Virus record (IMG/VR): IMGVR_UViG_3300036978_000157
Span: 1 to 58,120 of that record
Length of the DNA: 58,120 nucleotides
Origin: a virus
Strand: one strand, 5' to 3'
Shown here: in pieces, positions 39,693-49,712 of the stretch
How the letters are laid out: each line of letters opens with the position of its first letter
Position numbering within the stretch: the first letter of the stretch is position 1
Position numbers and translations under genes: made by a program
Notes under the pieces: generated by a model
Told to the model about the DNA's origin: nothing
Databases searched by the model: none
Seen by the model: only the letters and a program-made list of their open reading frames with translations

Positions 39693-40651
39693 CGATAGAG
39701 AAAGTAGTCGTTCGGTGATGGTGACAATAGATCAGACCCGATTAGGTTCTCTGCCCGACTATAGTTTGCTATCCTAAGTGGAGCGCAAGTAGGAATCTCT
39801 ACATTCTCCATCTCCTTCTCTTGCTCTTGCACGGCCAATGACAGATTGCTCAAGAACTCTTGCGCCTTACGATTCTCACGCGAGTTTAATGCAAGAATCG
39901 CATAGATCATTGCATCTGGAATGAACTCTACCAGTTCTTTTGGATCGGTTAGGTCGAAGTATTTCTTCGATGCGTAGAGTGTAATGCACTCGCAAGTCCT
40001 CGGTGCTTTGAACCTACGGAATGTAGGATGAGCATCGTTAGGTTGGTAGATGGCAATCAGAGTCTTTGCTTCCAATTCTGTATCGTAAGCATACACCCGA
40101 ATCCTGCCTTTGGTTACTGGCTTGGTTACTGACCGAATACCTTTCACAAGGAGATCGGATTTTGCCAGCGTTGGTGGATTGGCAGTAGTGACCTTGACCT
40201 TATGATAGGTGTCGTATTGGTCTTGTGCTTCAAACATCAGCTCTATGCCAATGTCTTCAGCCTCCTCTGCCATCACGCCGATTTGGTATGGATGAGTAGT
40301 ATAGTCTCGGAATAGGACATGGAGTCCACCTACTTCAATGATTCCTCTATGGCATGAGTGGTCGGCATGGAGAGCAAACGCATTTGTAGCATTGAACCAT
40401 TCATCTGCAAGAGATGCAGAATGATCTCCAATCCACGCGAGTTTGATTTGCTCATAGCGAGATGGAAGCGTGAAGCAATCGTTCACACAGCAAATCTGGA
40501 CATACTCTTCTTGGCTACTCCATGCCCTTTTATTCCACAACAATCTACGCGCTTGATTAACAGCCTTAACTCCACGCTCATACGAACAGGTTCCGGAATC
40601 ACCCACGAAACCCTTCACAAGCTCAACCATCTCTTCGAGGGTATCAGCCAT
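39689..40651 (-). CDS. tail/neck adaptor protein (podovirus-like)
   Basis: In this 320-residue protein the N-terminus (EEMVELVKGFVGDSGTCSYERGVKAVNQARRLLWNKRAW) has the helical pattern of head-tail adaptors/tail tubular protein A, followed by beta-rich segments. A C-terminal helical bundle (about 255-295) follows. It lies directly downstream of the nozzle-like gene, the usual podovirus order reversed. Assigned by position and N-terminal pattern. Confidence 0.5.
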   Translation of the reverse strand: MADTLEEMVELVKGFVGDSGTCSYERGVKAVNQARRLLWNKRAWSSQEEYVQICCVNDCFTLPSRYEQIKLAWIGDHSASLADEWFNATNAFALHADHSCHRGIIEVGGLHVLFRDYTTHPYQIGVMAEEAEDIGIELMFEAQDQYDTYHKVKVTTANPPTLAKSDLLVKGIRSVTKPVTKGRIRVYAYDTELEAKTLIAIYQPNDAHPTFRRFKAPRTCECITLYASKKYFDLTDPKELVEFIPDAMIYAILALNSRENRKAQEFLSNLSLAVQEQEKEMENVEIPTCAPLRIANYSRAENLIGSDLLSPSPNDYFLYR

Positions 40652-40656
40652 AGGGA

Positions 40657-40672
40657 TTATCGTTACCGATAA
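40657..40672. repeat. dispersed palindrome before the adaptor gene
   Basis: TTATCGTTACCGATAA lies 5 bp upstream of the adaptor start (40651) and immediately after the stop of the preceding small gene, so it occupies the whole intergenic gap. Confidence 0.8.
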
Positions 40673-40837
40673 TTATTTTCCGCCAACGGGCTTGCCAGAT
40701 TTTGGCATAGGTGCGCTGGAGTATGGATTCTTGCCAGTGTTAGGCGGGTTCATATTGCCCATACCTTCACGGATCATGCCGCGAGTTGGTGATCCGCCAG
40801 AGACGAGTTTAGGATCGGTTCCTTTTAGTGGTGTCAT
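40673..40837 (-). CDS. small Pro/Gly/Lys-rich protein
   Basis: The 54-residue protein starts at ATG 40837. It is low-complexity (MTPLKGTDPKLVSGGSPTRG ... APMPKSGKPVGGK) and probably unstructured. It sits between tail genes, so a small virion or assembly peptide is possible. Family unknown. Confidence 0.5.
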   Translation of the reverse strand: MTPLKGTDPKLVSGGSPTRGMIREGMGNMNPPNTGKNPYSSAPMPKSGKPVGGK

Positions 40838-40863
40838 ATTTTTATTATGGTTGGTTGTTTTGT

Positions 40864-41343
40864 TTATACAGAATAGATTGCAACCCAATCTATCTGCGTG
40901 ATCTGCGAAATGTTGTTTTCAACTCGGATAGAGAATCCAGTTGTTGTTTTGCTTCCATCAACGATAGCAAACAAAGGTGTAGCTGCTGTTCCAATCGTAG
41001 CATTGCAGTATGGAGTAACGCCAGCATAGAATACATTTGTTGCAAATGCTGCAAATGAAACTGTCTGAATAGAGTCGCCAGCAGGAACTGAAGTAATTGT
41101 TCCCTTCCTTACAAGGAAGTTATCTTCAATAGCGTCAATTTGGTTTTGAAGATCAGTAAGAGTTGCGTTGATGGTAGCAATTTCTTCTGGAGTAACATCG
41201 CCAAGACCCGGAACATTGATTGTTCCATTTGAAAGAACTTGGTCAATAAATACCTGCAAAATATCAGCCCAGTTTCCAGTTGGACAAAAGTCGTCTGGAA
41301 CATTTGGAAAAATAATTGAAGGCGAGCTGTCTTGATTGTCCAT
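40864..41343 (-). CDS. putative tail appendage protein
   Basis: The 159-residue protein has an N-terminal helical part with coiled coil (TPEEIATINATLTDLQNQIDAIED) followed by a beta-rich domain (GTITSVPAGDSIQTVSFAAFATNVFYAGVTPYCN ... FSIRVENNISQITQIDWVAIYS). This looks like a small trimeric fibre or tip domain. It lies with tail genes. Confidence 0.55.
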   Translation of the reverse strand: MDNQDSSPSIIFPNVPDDFCPTGNWADILQVFIDQVLSNGTINVPGLGDVTPEEIATINATLTDLQNQIDAIEDNFLVRKGTITSVPAGDSIQTVSFAAFATNVFYAGVTPYCNATIGTAATPLFAIVDGSKTTTGFSIRVENNISQITQIDWVAIYSV

Positions 41344-41347
41344 GACT

Positions 41348-43192
41348 TTAATTTATGATACTATATTCCCAGTATTTTTCTTGGCAACACAAAAATGGTT
41401 CACATTCTTGATTTTCTTCTGGGCAGTCACCGATTGGGGAATCATCGTTATTCTTGATGTTTGCCATTAACCTTACTCGGTCAATCGTAGCCGCGCCAGT
41501 TAGGTTGACTTTGATTTGGAACTCGCTTCCTTCTACCGATGGGATGCCTGCCAAATCATTACACTCGCTTGGGTCGGGCGTGTTAAACTTGTAGCGTTTG
41601 TAGCGATTACCACCTTTTTGTGGGACGCATTCAGTTACTTGTGGAGAGCATGGATCACACCCATAGGTTGTAGGAACTTTGAGTTCTGACCAACATGGAT
41701 TAGAATCGGATCGAAAATCAACAGAGCTATCTACTATCCCATTGATTTCACTCATCCACATTTCTCCACCCGTAATCTTTTTGCGGAGGAACTTATTCGT
41801 AGCCCCGCTTCGGTTGAAGTCATACCTGCCAGTGGTGAAGAAGGATTCAATCTGCCTTGTTCCATTTGGGCCGTAATCGTCGCCTTGAGAGGTAGTGAAT
41901 TCGTATAGTCGGTTCTTGTTATCTTTATCAAACGAGAATCCAAATCCTCGCTTCTGACCATCAATCAATGCCGTGAGTAGCTGAGTTGGTCTAAAGCCCG
42001 TCCAGATGCCATTCCAGCGAAAAGAAAGCTGTGCGTCTGGTGATGGTGAAGATGATTGGTCAAGGTCAAGAACTACCATTCCACGATGATAACGATTCAA
42101 TCCTTCTACACCTTCTGATCGAAGTGTCTGTGGTGCTACTGTGCTGATGAGGTAGTTGTTGAAGAACATCGTAGAAGCGAACTGCTTCAGCCAAGGCGTA
42201 TCGTTCTGCACCCATTTATTTACTTCCCTCGAAAGTTTACGAAGCGAGAAGTATCGAGCGAATTCAGATTGGCTATTGGAGTAGAATGCCCAACCATCAT
42301 GTGATCTAAACCAAAGTTCAGAGTTTGCTAATCCAACATACGGACTTGTGCATCCTCGTCCAAGCAATGAGATGCGTTGGATGTTTGATGTGTTCCATTG
42401 ATCTCTTGGAATAGAGACATCCATGATGAACGCTCCGTTACCAGTAAGAATAACAAGTTCACCTTGGCCGCGAAGGTTAGTTCCAATCTGTGGCATTACC
42501 TTCATTGCAGTAATATTTCCAATCATTGCTGGAGTAGAAAACGCGCCACCTTCTGCCCAGTATCCTATCTCTGTGAAGTTCTCGGTATTCTTGGTGTCTG
42601 TAAATCCGTTTCCGTAAATGATGTCAGATGCGTAGATTTGGTTGAACCTATCCGATACGAAAACTCGGCCAAAGGCATATTCCATCACTGTTCCAATCGG
42701 CATCTTTTGGTTGTATGGATTCAAACGATAAGCTGGTATCGTTAAGTCGCCATCCCATGCGATTGCGTTTTGGTATCCGTTCTGGATATACACCCTATCT
42801 TCGGCTTGCACAAACCAAGTGTGCATCATGCCCGGATCGTTGCCATCAATGATCTTGTAGGCAGTAGCAAGATTATTGCTGATCTTTAAAAAGTAGATAA
42901 CTCCAGATACTGAAATCAGTATTCCATCAGCAGAGTTGTATTTTACAGACCTGTATGGATACGCCCCTTGAAAGTTTCCATTCTGAATATCGTTAACGAT
43001 ACTCGCCGATTGCTCTGCCCCTGCAACTATTTGAATATTCCGAATACTTGGTCGGGTTCGGTTAACGCCTCCTCGGAATGTTCTGTTTACCGATTCTGAT
43101 ACTATAGACTCTGGTAAATACGATGGATGAGTATCAGCGTCTTGAGCGATAATACTTGTGAATCCATCAAAGACTGATCCTTCTGTTGGCAT
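41348..43192 (-). CDS. tail nozzle / tubular protein B-like
   Basis: The 614-residue protein has many Trp/Gly/Asp beta repeats over residues 60-450, consistent with a beta-propeller (e.g. DGILISVSGVIYFLKI, EDRVYIQNGYQNAIAWDGD, GRVFVSDRFNQIYASDI, RSHDGWAFYSNS). A Cys-rich C-terminal region (NPCW, CDPCSPQVTEC, CPEENQECEPFLCCQ) follows. It resembles podovirus nozzle proteins in length and composition. The Cys-rich tail is unusual for that family and may bind metal or form disulphides. Confidence 0.6.
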   Translation of the reverse strand: MPTEGSVFDGFTSIIAQDADTHPSYLPESIVSESVNRTFRGGVNRTRPSIRNIQIVAGAEQSASIVNDIQNGNFQGAYPYRSVKYNSADGILISVSGVIYFLKISNNLATAYKIIDGNDPGMMHTWFVQAEDRVYIQNGYQNAIAWDGDLTIPAYRLNPYNQKMPIGTVMEYAFGRVFVSDRFNQIYASDIIYGNGFTDTKNTENFTEIGYWAEGGAFSTPAMIGNITAMKVMPQIGTNLRGQGELVILTGNGAFIMDVSIPRDQWNTSNIQRISLLGRGCTSPYVGLANSELWFRSHDGWAFYSNSQSEFARYFSLRKLSREVNKWVQNDTPWLKQFASTMFFNNYLISTVAPQTLRSEGVEGLNRYHRGMVVLDLDQSSSPSPDAQLSFRWNGIWTGFRPTQLLTALIDGQKRGFGFSFDKDNKNRLYEFTTSQGDDYGPNGTRQIESFFTTGRYDFNRSGATNKFLRKKITGGEMWMSEINGIVDSSVDFRSDSNPCWSELKVPTTYGCDPCSPQVTECVPQKGGNRYKRYKFNTPDPSECNDLAGIPSVEGSEFQIKVNLTGAATIDRVRLMANIKNNDDSPIGDCPEENQECEPFLCCQEKYWEYSIIN

Positions 43193-43965
43193 TATGCGTT
43201 GATGCTCTTGATTACGATAAAACGCAATGTCAGTGATTCAGACAAACTTCCTGCGGTGATATTTCGGATAACGATATTGGCATTGCCTGCCGCTGGAGCC
43301 ACCGCGAAGTTGTATGAACCAAGCGTTCCTCCAGATATGTGACTAACCAATACAATGTCTGTGCCATCGATAACCGAATTGCTCAAGTTAAAAGTAACGG
43401 CAGTATCAGCAGCAAGAGCGGAACTATCGGTAACGATAATTCCAGTAGGACGATTCAGAGTAACAGAGTTCGTCTTTGCTCCTGCACCTTGTGTAATCGC
43501 TCCACCAGCACCAGTATTGTATCCAATCTTGGATGAGTTGCCATTAGCAAGAATAGTGCTACTTGAAGTAATATCGGCAGTTGATGTCATTCCAGATACA
43601 CTCAATGATGCTGTTGTAACTGCTCCGCCTGATGTAAGTGATCCAACGCTAACTGCTCCAGTAGTAGTCAATGATTGGCTACCAAGATCAACTGGTGCAG
43701 ATTGGAGAAGACTATTCAGAGTAGTGAACTCTACACTTCCAGTAGAAGTTTTGCGAAGGACAGTATTATTCGCTCCATTAGTCCATGATACAGTTCCGTT
43801 TGTGTTAGACACAAGAACTTGACCAGATGGTGGAGTCTGAAGAGTCTTATCGCAAGCGGAAGAATCTTCTACAACCAACCTTTTAGCGATTGCTGTGATC
43901 TCGCGGGGTTCGCAGAACAATGGATATTCCAAGTTGCATGGAGGTGCTGGAGTGCAAGGAGTCAT
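43192..43965 (-). CDS. tail-fibre-like protein
   Basis: The 257-residue protein has a Cys/Pro-rich N-terminus (MTPCTPAPPCN), then Thr/Ser/Gly repeats (TTTGAVSVGSLTSGGAVTTASLSVSG) typical of a trimeric beta-helical shaft. The C-terminal beta domain (TNSVTLNRPTGIIVTDSSALAADTAVTFNLSN) resembles phage fibre tips. Its ATG overlaps the stop of the next gene. It may act in host attachment. Confidence 0.6.
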   Translation of the reverse strand: MTPCTPAPPCNLEYPLFCEPREITAIAKRLVVEDSSACDKTLQTPPSGQVLVSNTNGTVSWTNGANNTVLRKTSTGSVEFTTLNSLLQSAPVDLGSQSLTTTGAVSVGSLTSGGAVTTASLSVSGMTSTADITSSSTILANGNSSKIGYNTGAGGAITQGAGAKTNSVTLNRPTGIIVTDSSALAADTAVTFNLSNSVIDGTDIVLVSHISGGTLGSYNFAVAPAAGNANIVIRNITAGSLSESLTLRFIVIKSINA

Positions 43966-43970
43966 AATAT

Positions 43971-44480
43971 TTAATTCAGAGTATCAGACGGAGTTTCTTC
44001 AGTTGATGTGGGTTCAACCGATGGTTCTGTAACCTGCTCTTGATTCTCTTCTGTGGTTGGTTGTGAGACTTGAACGTCATTCAGAATATCGGGCCAAGTT
44101 GCTTTGATGCCAGCGAGATCATCTGGAAGTTGAGTCAAAGTAACATCTCGGAGTGCTTGTTTTGCGGCAATGATTTCAGCTTTCTTTTCTTCGTCATTAG
44201 CCTCAACTGCCTTCATAAAGTCAATGTCGAGCTTTTGCAACTTTGGTGAACGAGCAGCACGGAACTTATCGAGGTGGATAGCTTTGGCTTTATCAATGTT
44301 TACCTTTGCTCCGAGTTCAGCGTCAAATTCGTATGCGTTGAAGTAATCGTTATCAATCTCAACTGAATCAACAATCTTGTATTCTACTCCTTCTGGAACA
44401 TCTTTGATTGCGTCATTAACATCTCCGCATGGGATGACTACTGCTACTTGTCCGTTTGGTTGTGGATAGGTGATAAACAT
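43971..44480 (-). CDS. tail-fibre accessory / assembly protein
   Basis: The 169-residue protein has a central helix AKAIHLDKFRAARSPKLQKLDIDFMKAVEANDEEKKAEIIAAKQALRDV. This follows the pattern (R-x-x-R-x-x-x-L-x-x-L-D-x-x-x-M-x-A) of small proteins adjacent to tail fibres, including fibre chaperones. The C-terminus is a Thr/Glu/Pro-rich tail. It probably helps fold or attach fibres. Confidence 0.6.
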   Translation of the reverse strand: MFITYPQPNGQVAVVIPCGDVNDAIKDVPEGVEYKIVDSVEIDNDYFNAYEFDAELGAKVNIDKAKAIHLDKFRAARSPKLQKLDIDFMKAVEANDEEKKAEIIAAKQALRDVTLTQLPDDLAGIKATWPDILNDVQVSQPTTEENQEQVTEPSVEPTSTEETPSDTLN

Positions 44481-44484
44481 AAGA

Positions 44485-44934
44485 TTAGTTTCCGAAGACT
44501 GTAAATAATATCAAAGTGGAATCATTTGCTACACCAGCCTGTCTTCCAGCAACAGTAACATTTGCAGATGATGTCGAAATAGATTGAATGGCTACAATTG
44601 GCCCATCTGGGACTGTTGTATTAGCCGAGGAGATATTTGCACTATAATTCGCATCTGCCATAGGAGTAGAAAAATTCACAGTATAATCACCAACTGCATT
44701 CTTCGTAACGCTGGAGACATTGTAGCTGGAGCGGATGGTTCCCGGCGATGTAGTTCCATTAAAATTAACCCATGCTTTGGCAATGCGAGTTTGCTCTGTA
44801 GTGCCAAGTTTTGCTGCGGTGACAGAACCATTGACGAGTTGCGTTGCTCCTACTGCGTTGGCTGGAATAATAGCACTCGTCAGCGAAGTTGCATCGTTAA
44901 AAGTAATACCTGCGGATGTAATTGTTGTTGGCAT
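44485..44934 (-). CDS. tail-fibre tip protein, paralogue 1
   Basis: The 149-residue protein starts at ATG 44934. Residues 50-110 (AKAWVNFNGTTSPGTIRSSYNVSSVTKNAVGDYTVNFSTPMADANYS) match those of the neighbour at 44939 closely in protein and DNA. The module A-W-V-N-F-x-G-T...V-G-D-Y-T-V-N-F-x-T-x-M-x-D-A-N-Y recurs in phage tail-fibre tips. The two genes arose by local duplication. Confidence 0.65.
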   Translation of the reverse strand: MPTTITSAGITFNDATSLTSAIIPANAVGATQLVNGSVTAAKLGTTEQTRIAKAWVNFNGTTSPGTIRSSYNVSSVTKNAVGDYTVNFSTPMADANYSANISSANTTVPDGPIVAIQSISTSSANVTVAGRQAGVANDSTLILFTVFGN

Positions 44935-44938
44935 AAGA

Positions 44939-45448
44939 TTAATTTCCGAAGATTTGGATACTTGCTTCATCAGAATCCACTAAAAATCTGTTTGTTGACC
45001 AAGAAGAAGTTTGAAATCGAAATTGTGATGTTGTTTTTGTAAGATATGGAGAACCCCAACATCCAAAATTAGAATTTAACAAACCTCCGCCCATAAATGA
45101 TGCACTATAATTAGCATCACTCATTGCTGTAGTAAAATTCACAGTATAATCACCAGTTCCATTGCGAAGAACACTTGTGACATTTCCACTTGAGCGAATG
45201 AAACGATTTGTATTCGCCGAGCTAACTGCACCAGAAGAGTCACGGGTTCCATCGAAGTTCACCCATGCGCGGCAAGCGTAGGCAGGAGCAGAACCAGTCG
45301 TAGTGGAGAACTTGGTAGCAGTATCTGCGTTACCAGTTAGATTTCCAGTAATGCCAGAGGTAGTCAGCGTAGCGGCAGTTGAGCCATTGACTTTAAGATA
45401 CCCTTGCGCGAGGGAACTATCGTTTTCGAGTGAGAGTGAGGTTGCCAT
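44939..45448 (-). CDS. tail-fibre tip protein, paralogue 2
   Basis: The 169-residue protein carries the same A-W-V-N-F-x-G-T...G-T-G-D-Y-T-V-N-F module as its neighbour, preceded by a Thr/Gly shaft-like segment (ITGNLTGNADTATKFS). The C-terminal ~45 residues differ (SSWSTNRFLVDSDEASIQIFGN), which could change receptor specificity. It probably forms a fibre tip. Confidence 0.65.
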   Translation of the reverse strand: MATSLSLENDSSLAQGYLKVNGSTAATLTTSGITGNLTGNADTATKFSTTTGSAPAYACRAWVNFDGTRDSSGAVSSANTNRFIRSSGNVTSVLRNGTGDYTVNFTTAMSDANYSASFMGGGLLNSNFGCWGSPYLTKTTSQFRFQTSSWSTNRFLVDSDEASIQIFGN

Positions 45449-45451
45449 ATG

Positions 45452-45979
45452 TTAGTATTTAATGCAGGGAAGAAGTGCGATGTTAGCTGGACGAGTTTCT
45501 GCTGCGGTGCGTGGAGTGCCGTTGACTGTATCGGTAATTGGTGATCCTATCGGATTTGTTGCTCCTGTGGAAACAGGCCCAGCCCCTCCATTTGCATTTG
45601 TTCCTGAAAACCAAGGGATTCCATTAAAAGAATGAAAGTGACCCTGCATAGCATCTCCTTGTTTAGTTCCAAGAGTTCCAGAATAAGTGATTCCAGAGAT
45701 TGTTTGTGATCCAGTTCCGCGAATGAAAACACCTTCCAAATCTGGTAATGTTCCAGCAGCACCATAGGTAGTTCCAAGGATAGCGTAGAGTGCAGAAAAG
45801 TCAGTCGTTACTCCTTGAACAGTTCCAGCTCCATTTGGGACAGCATCACCATTGCAAAACAAAAACCCGGTCGGTGCAGTTGAAGTTGCAAAGTGATATA
45901 CACTTCCAGTTGGAACTGATCCATTTCCAATGTAGTTTGGGCTTACGATTCCTGTTGTTCCATTTAATGTGATTGGCAT
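45452..45979 (-). CDS. tail fibre with phage tail-collar domain
   Basis: The 175-residue protein contains PTGFLFCNGDAVPNG ... YAILGTTYG ... LPDLEGVFIRG, the signature of the phage tail collar domain (PF07484-type). A Q-G-H-F-H motif follows, often seen in trimeric metal-binding fibre tips. The start is preceded by the stop of the next gene. It recognises host surface structures, inferred from the family. Confidence 0.8.
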   Translation of the reverse strand: MPITLNGTTGIVSPNYIGNGSVPTGSVYHFATSTAPTGFLFCNGDAVPNGAGTVQGVTTDFSALYAILGTTYGAAGTLPDLEGVFIRGTGSQTISGITYSGTLGTKQGDAMQGHFHSFNGIPWFSGTNANGGAGPVSTGATNPIGSPITDTVNGTPRTAAETRPANIALLPCIKY

Positions 45980-45991
45980 AATTTTTATCCT

Positions 45992-46630
45992 TTATACTAC
46001 AGTCCAAACTGATCCACTTGGAATGGTTACTACTACTCCTGCATTGACTGTGATTGGCCCAGCAGTCATTGCGTTTTTAGTTGATGGAATTGAATAACTG
46101 GCAGTCACAGCTTGGTCATTCAAGAAGAATACTTCATTTGTTCCCGATCCTCCAATAGCTCCAATGCCCGTAGCTCCTGTTACACCAGTTGCTCCAGTTG
46201 CGCCTGTCGGCCCTCCAGCAGGGCCAGTTGCACCAGATGGGCCTGTAGCACCAGTTGGGCCGCCAGCGGGGCCAGTTGCACCTGTCTTACCATTCAGTGA
46301 GACGATGACAATTTCATCCCCAGATGGGACTGGATTGTTCATCGTAATGGTATATGGGTATCCAAATGTGATTGTGTAGTCCAATGGGTCTTGGACAACT
46401 CCATCAATCGTTACAAGGAATGATGCGCTATTTGTTGAGGTAGCTCCATCAATATTGAATGTGGTTGCAACTCCATCACCGATATATCCCCAGCGAATTC
46501 CTCCACCAGTTTCTGAAGCAACAATTGCTATGCGAGCATAGTAAGCTGCACGATCTGCAATCGCATTCATTGCCGCCTCACTTGGGCCGCATGGATTGCA
46601 TTTTGAACTTCTGGAATTTCCGCAACTCAT
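45992..46630 (-). CDS. collagen-like tail-fibre protein
   Basis: The 212-residue protein has a Cys-rich N-terminus (MSCGNSRSSKCNPCG), a beta domain, then about 15 G-x-x collagen-like triplets ([14 protein letters not shown]...) at about 114-150 and a short beta tip. The triplets can form a collagen-type triple helix. It lies in the fibre locus beside another collagen-like gene. Confidence 0.7.
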   Translation of the reverse strand: MSCGNSRSSKCNPCGPSEAAMNAIADRAAYYARIAIVASETGGGIRWGYIGDGVATTFNIDGATSTNSASFLVTIDGVVQDPLDYTITFGYPYTITMNNPVPSGDEIVIVSLNGKTGATGPAGGPTGATGPSGATGPAGGPTGATGATGVTGATGIGAIGGSGTNEVFFLNDQAVTASYSIPSTKNAMTAGPITVNAGVVVTIPSGSVWTVV

Positions 46631-46634
46631 ATTT

Positions 46635-46650
46635 TTATCGTTAACGATAG
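46635..46650. repeat. dispersed palindrome before the 46630 gene
   Basis: TTATCGTTAACGATAG lies 5 bp upstream of the collagen-like gene start, between the lysis cassette and the fibre genes. Confidence 0.75.
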
Positions 46651-46661
46651 TTTAGGTTAAG

Positions 46662-47204
46662 TCAAGATGTTTGTTCCACTAAAAGATAGGGAATTGTCTT
46701 TTGGTTGTATCTATTCATTTCCGAATAGACGAGGTTGATGAATCCGTCCCATTGTGAAGGATAGATCGTTTGACATCCTTCGCTTGAAGTCGATTTGTAA
46801 CTGCCCTTATGGATGTTGATAGCGATGCCCATATCGTCTCCAGTAATGTCTCGCGTAACAGGCAACTCCTCTTTGGCGTTAGCAGGTCGTAACGCTGGGT
46901 AGCCACCTCCGGGTTTAGAGATACCATGATTCCCTTTGCGATACCTATGAACGCCCGTCTTGAGAACCGCAATGCCTTTTTTAAATACTGAAGGATCAGT
47001 ATTAGCGTTGAAAGTAGCATGAACAGAAGGGGATAATAAAATAATCGCATCGTCATAAATGCCTCTTTGATTGCCTGATGGAGCGAATGTTTCAGAGTAA
47101 TACCCTCTAATCCCGACCAGCGCAACACGATCTTCAATCCCTGCACGGATAACCATTGCGAGGGTCTTTTCTTTTGCTTGCTGCGGTCTGGAGTTCGGAA
47201 CCAT
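46662..47204 (-). CDS. L,D-transpeptidase-like lysis enzyme
   Basis: The 180-residue protein has catalytic-site candidates H132 in INIHKG and C144 in SSEGCQT, spaced as in YkuD-type L,D-transpeptidases (H-x-G, then about 10-17 residues, S-x-G-C). An upstream D-D-A-I/F segment and TGVHRYRKG follow that fold's pattern. Such enzymes act on peptidoglycan cross-links. Here it would be the cell-wall-cleaving or modifying lysis protein. It is preceded by holin-like and lipoprotein genes with overlapping starts. Confidence 0.72.
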   Translation of the reverse strand: MVPNSRPQQAKEKTLAMVIRAGIEDRVALVGIRGYYSETFAPSGNQRGIYDDAIILLSPSVHATFNANTDPSVFKKGIAVLKTGVHRYRKGNHGISKPGGGYPALRPANAKEELPVTRDITGDDMGIAINIHKGSYKSTSSEGCQTIYPSQWDGFINLVYSEMNRYNQKTIPYLLVEQTS

Positions 47205-47374
47205 TAGCCTTTACGGATTACATTGATGAGTCCAACAAGTCCGAGTCCTGCGACAAGGATTGCCTCTTGGAGTTCTGGTTCGATCTTCACTCCGACTGCC
47301 GTAGCAATCAGAATCAATCCGCGCCATGTGCTATTCTCTGATAGCCGCTGAAGTAGTATATTTACGATTTTCAT
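47204..47374 (-). CDS. small membrane protein in the lysis cassette
   Basis: The 56-residue protein starts at ATG 47374, inside the stop of the lipoprotein gene (ATGA). It has hydrophobic segments near residues 18-30 (WRGLILIATAVGV) and 38-53 (EAILVAGLGLVGLINVI), giving one or two spans. It could be a holin or antiholin. Its stop overlaps the transpeptidase ATG (TAATG). Confidence 0.6.
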   Translation of the reverse strand: MKIVNILLQRLSENSTWRGLILIATAVGVKIEPELQEAILVAGLGLVGLINVIRKG

Positions 47375-47529
47375 TTCTTTGTTCCTTTTGGTTCGGGCAG
47401 TTCGTATGTCAGCCGCCCGTAGTCTGTCTGTAGGGAAATTCCAAGTGTTGTGCAACCAGTCAAGAATGCCATTGCAAGAAAAGCGAATGATATAATAATC
47501 ATTCCGAGTGCGATTTTTTTAGCGTTCAT
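47371..47529 (-). CDS. lysis-cassette lipoprotein (spanin-like candidate)
   Basis: The 52-residue protein has a signal peptide with lipobox L-T-G-C26, then TTLGISLQTDYGRLTYELPEPKGTKK. Small lipoproteins beside holins are typical of outer-membrane spanin subunits (Rz1-like), implying an outer membrane in the host. A partner inner-membrane spanin was not found. It starts within the end of the holin-like gene. Confidence 0.6.
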   Translation of the reverse strand: MNAKKIALGMIIISFAFLAMAFLTGCTTLGISLQTDYGRLTYELPEPKGTKK

Positions 47530-47701
47530 TGTTACGAATTTTTTTAAACATATACACTATAGTCAAAACGCCTGCAACAAGCGAAACAAGCAAGCCCCCG
47601 ACACGCAAGCCAGTTTCGATGTGCGGCATCAGACCAACCATGAACCCTGTAAAGCTCGTTGTCGTTCCCAAAATTCCTGTGAGTGTAGCGTTATCGTTCA
47701 T
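47519..47701 (-). CDS. holin-like membrane protein
   Basis: The 60-residue protein has two hydrophobic segments (about 9-25, ILGTTTSFTGFMVGLMP, and 32-51, RVGGLLVSLVAGVLTIVYMF) followed by a basic tail KKIRNNER. This is the shape of a small class-II-type holin. It would permeabilise the inner membrane to let lysis enzymes act. It is flanked by overlapping lysis genes. Confidence 0.65.
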   Translation of the reverse strand: MNDNATLTGILGTTTSFTGFMVGLMPHIETGLRVGGLLVSLVAGVLTIVYMFKKIRNNER

Positions 47702-47864
47702 TTTCTTGTTCTTTGTATTTAATCTTTGAAAAGTCTGCTTCGTTTCGTTTCACAGCATATGTTCCTTCTGGCAACGGCCAAGTTGTTGTATTGCCATCCC
47801 AACGGATTCCCATTTCAACTTCATGCGTTTCAGAATTAACAATAAGCCAGTCGTCGATGTCCAT
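47691..47864 (-). CDS. small hypothetical protein at the head of the lysis cassette
   Basis: The 57-residue, Trp/Asp/Glu-rich protein (MDIDDWLIVNSETHEVEMGIRWDGN) starts at ATG 47864, one base after the fibre gene's stop region. Its 3' end overlaps the holin start. The family is unknown. It could be a short regulator of the cassette or a fibre-locus remnant. Confidence 0.5.
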   Translation of the reverse strand: MDIDDWLIVNSETHEVEMGIRWDGNTTTWPLPEGTYAVKRNEADFSKIKYKEQENER

Positions 47865-47865
47865 A

Positions 47866-49452
<1,587 letters not shown>

Positions 49453-49458
49453 GGTGTT

Positions 49459-49474
49459 TTATCGTTTACGATAA
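49459..49474. repeat. dispersed palindrome between tail genes
   Basis: TTATCGTTTACGATAA lies 6 bp upstream of the fibre-adhesin start and overlaps the stop of the 49466 gene. Confidence 0.8.
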
Positions 49475-49708
49475 TGGTTCCCACTTTACTTCTACTCGAT
49501 CAGTAAACCACTCAAGGTGACTTACCCATTCTGTCTCTGGCCCCGGAGGATCAGCTTTTACAAGCTCAACAAGAGTAGGATCAACCCAATCTTCGGGAAC
49601 TGGGTATGGACGAATCGTGTCGATGCGTGGATTACCTTCATCATCCAAGCAAACGCTGGAGAGGTATTTAGTTCCATCTGGAAATATGAGTCCGTATGTT
49701 TTAAGCAT
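49466..49708 (-). CDS. small tail-locus protein
   Basis: The 80-residue protein has beta-type and acidic residues (DGTKYLSSVCLDDEGNPRI ... VELVKADPPGPETEWVSHLEWFTDRVEV). It is flanked by fibre genes and could be a chaperone or connector. Family unknown. Confidence 0.5.
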   Translation of the reverse strand: MLKTYGLIFPDGTKYLSSVCLDDEGNPRIDTIRPYPVPEDWVDPTLVELVKADPPGPETEWVSHLEWFTDRVEVKWEPLS

Positions 49709-49712
49709 AATC

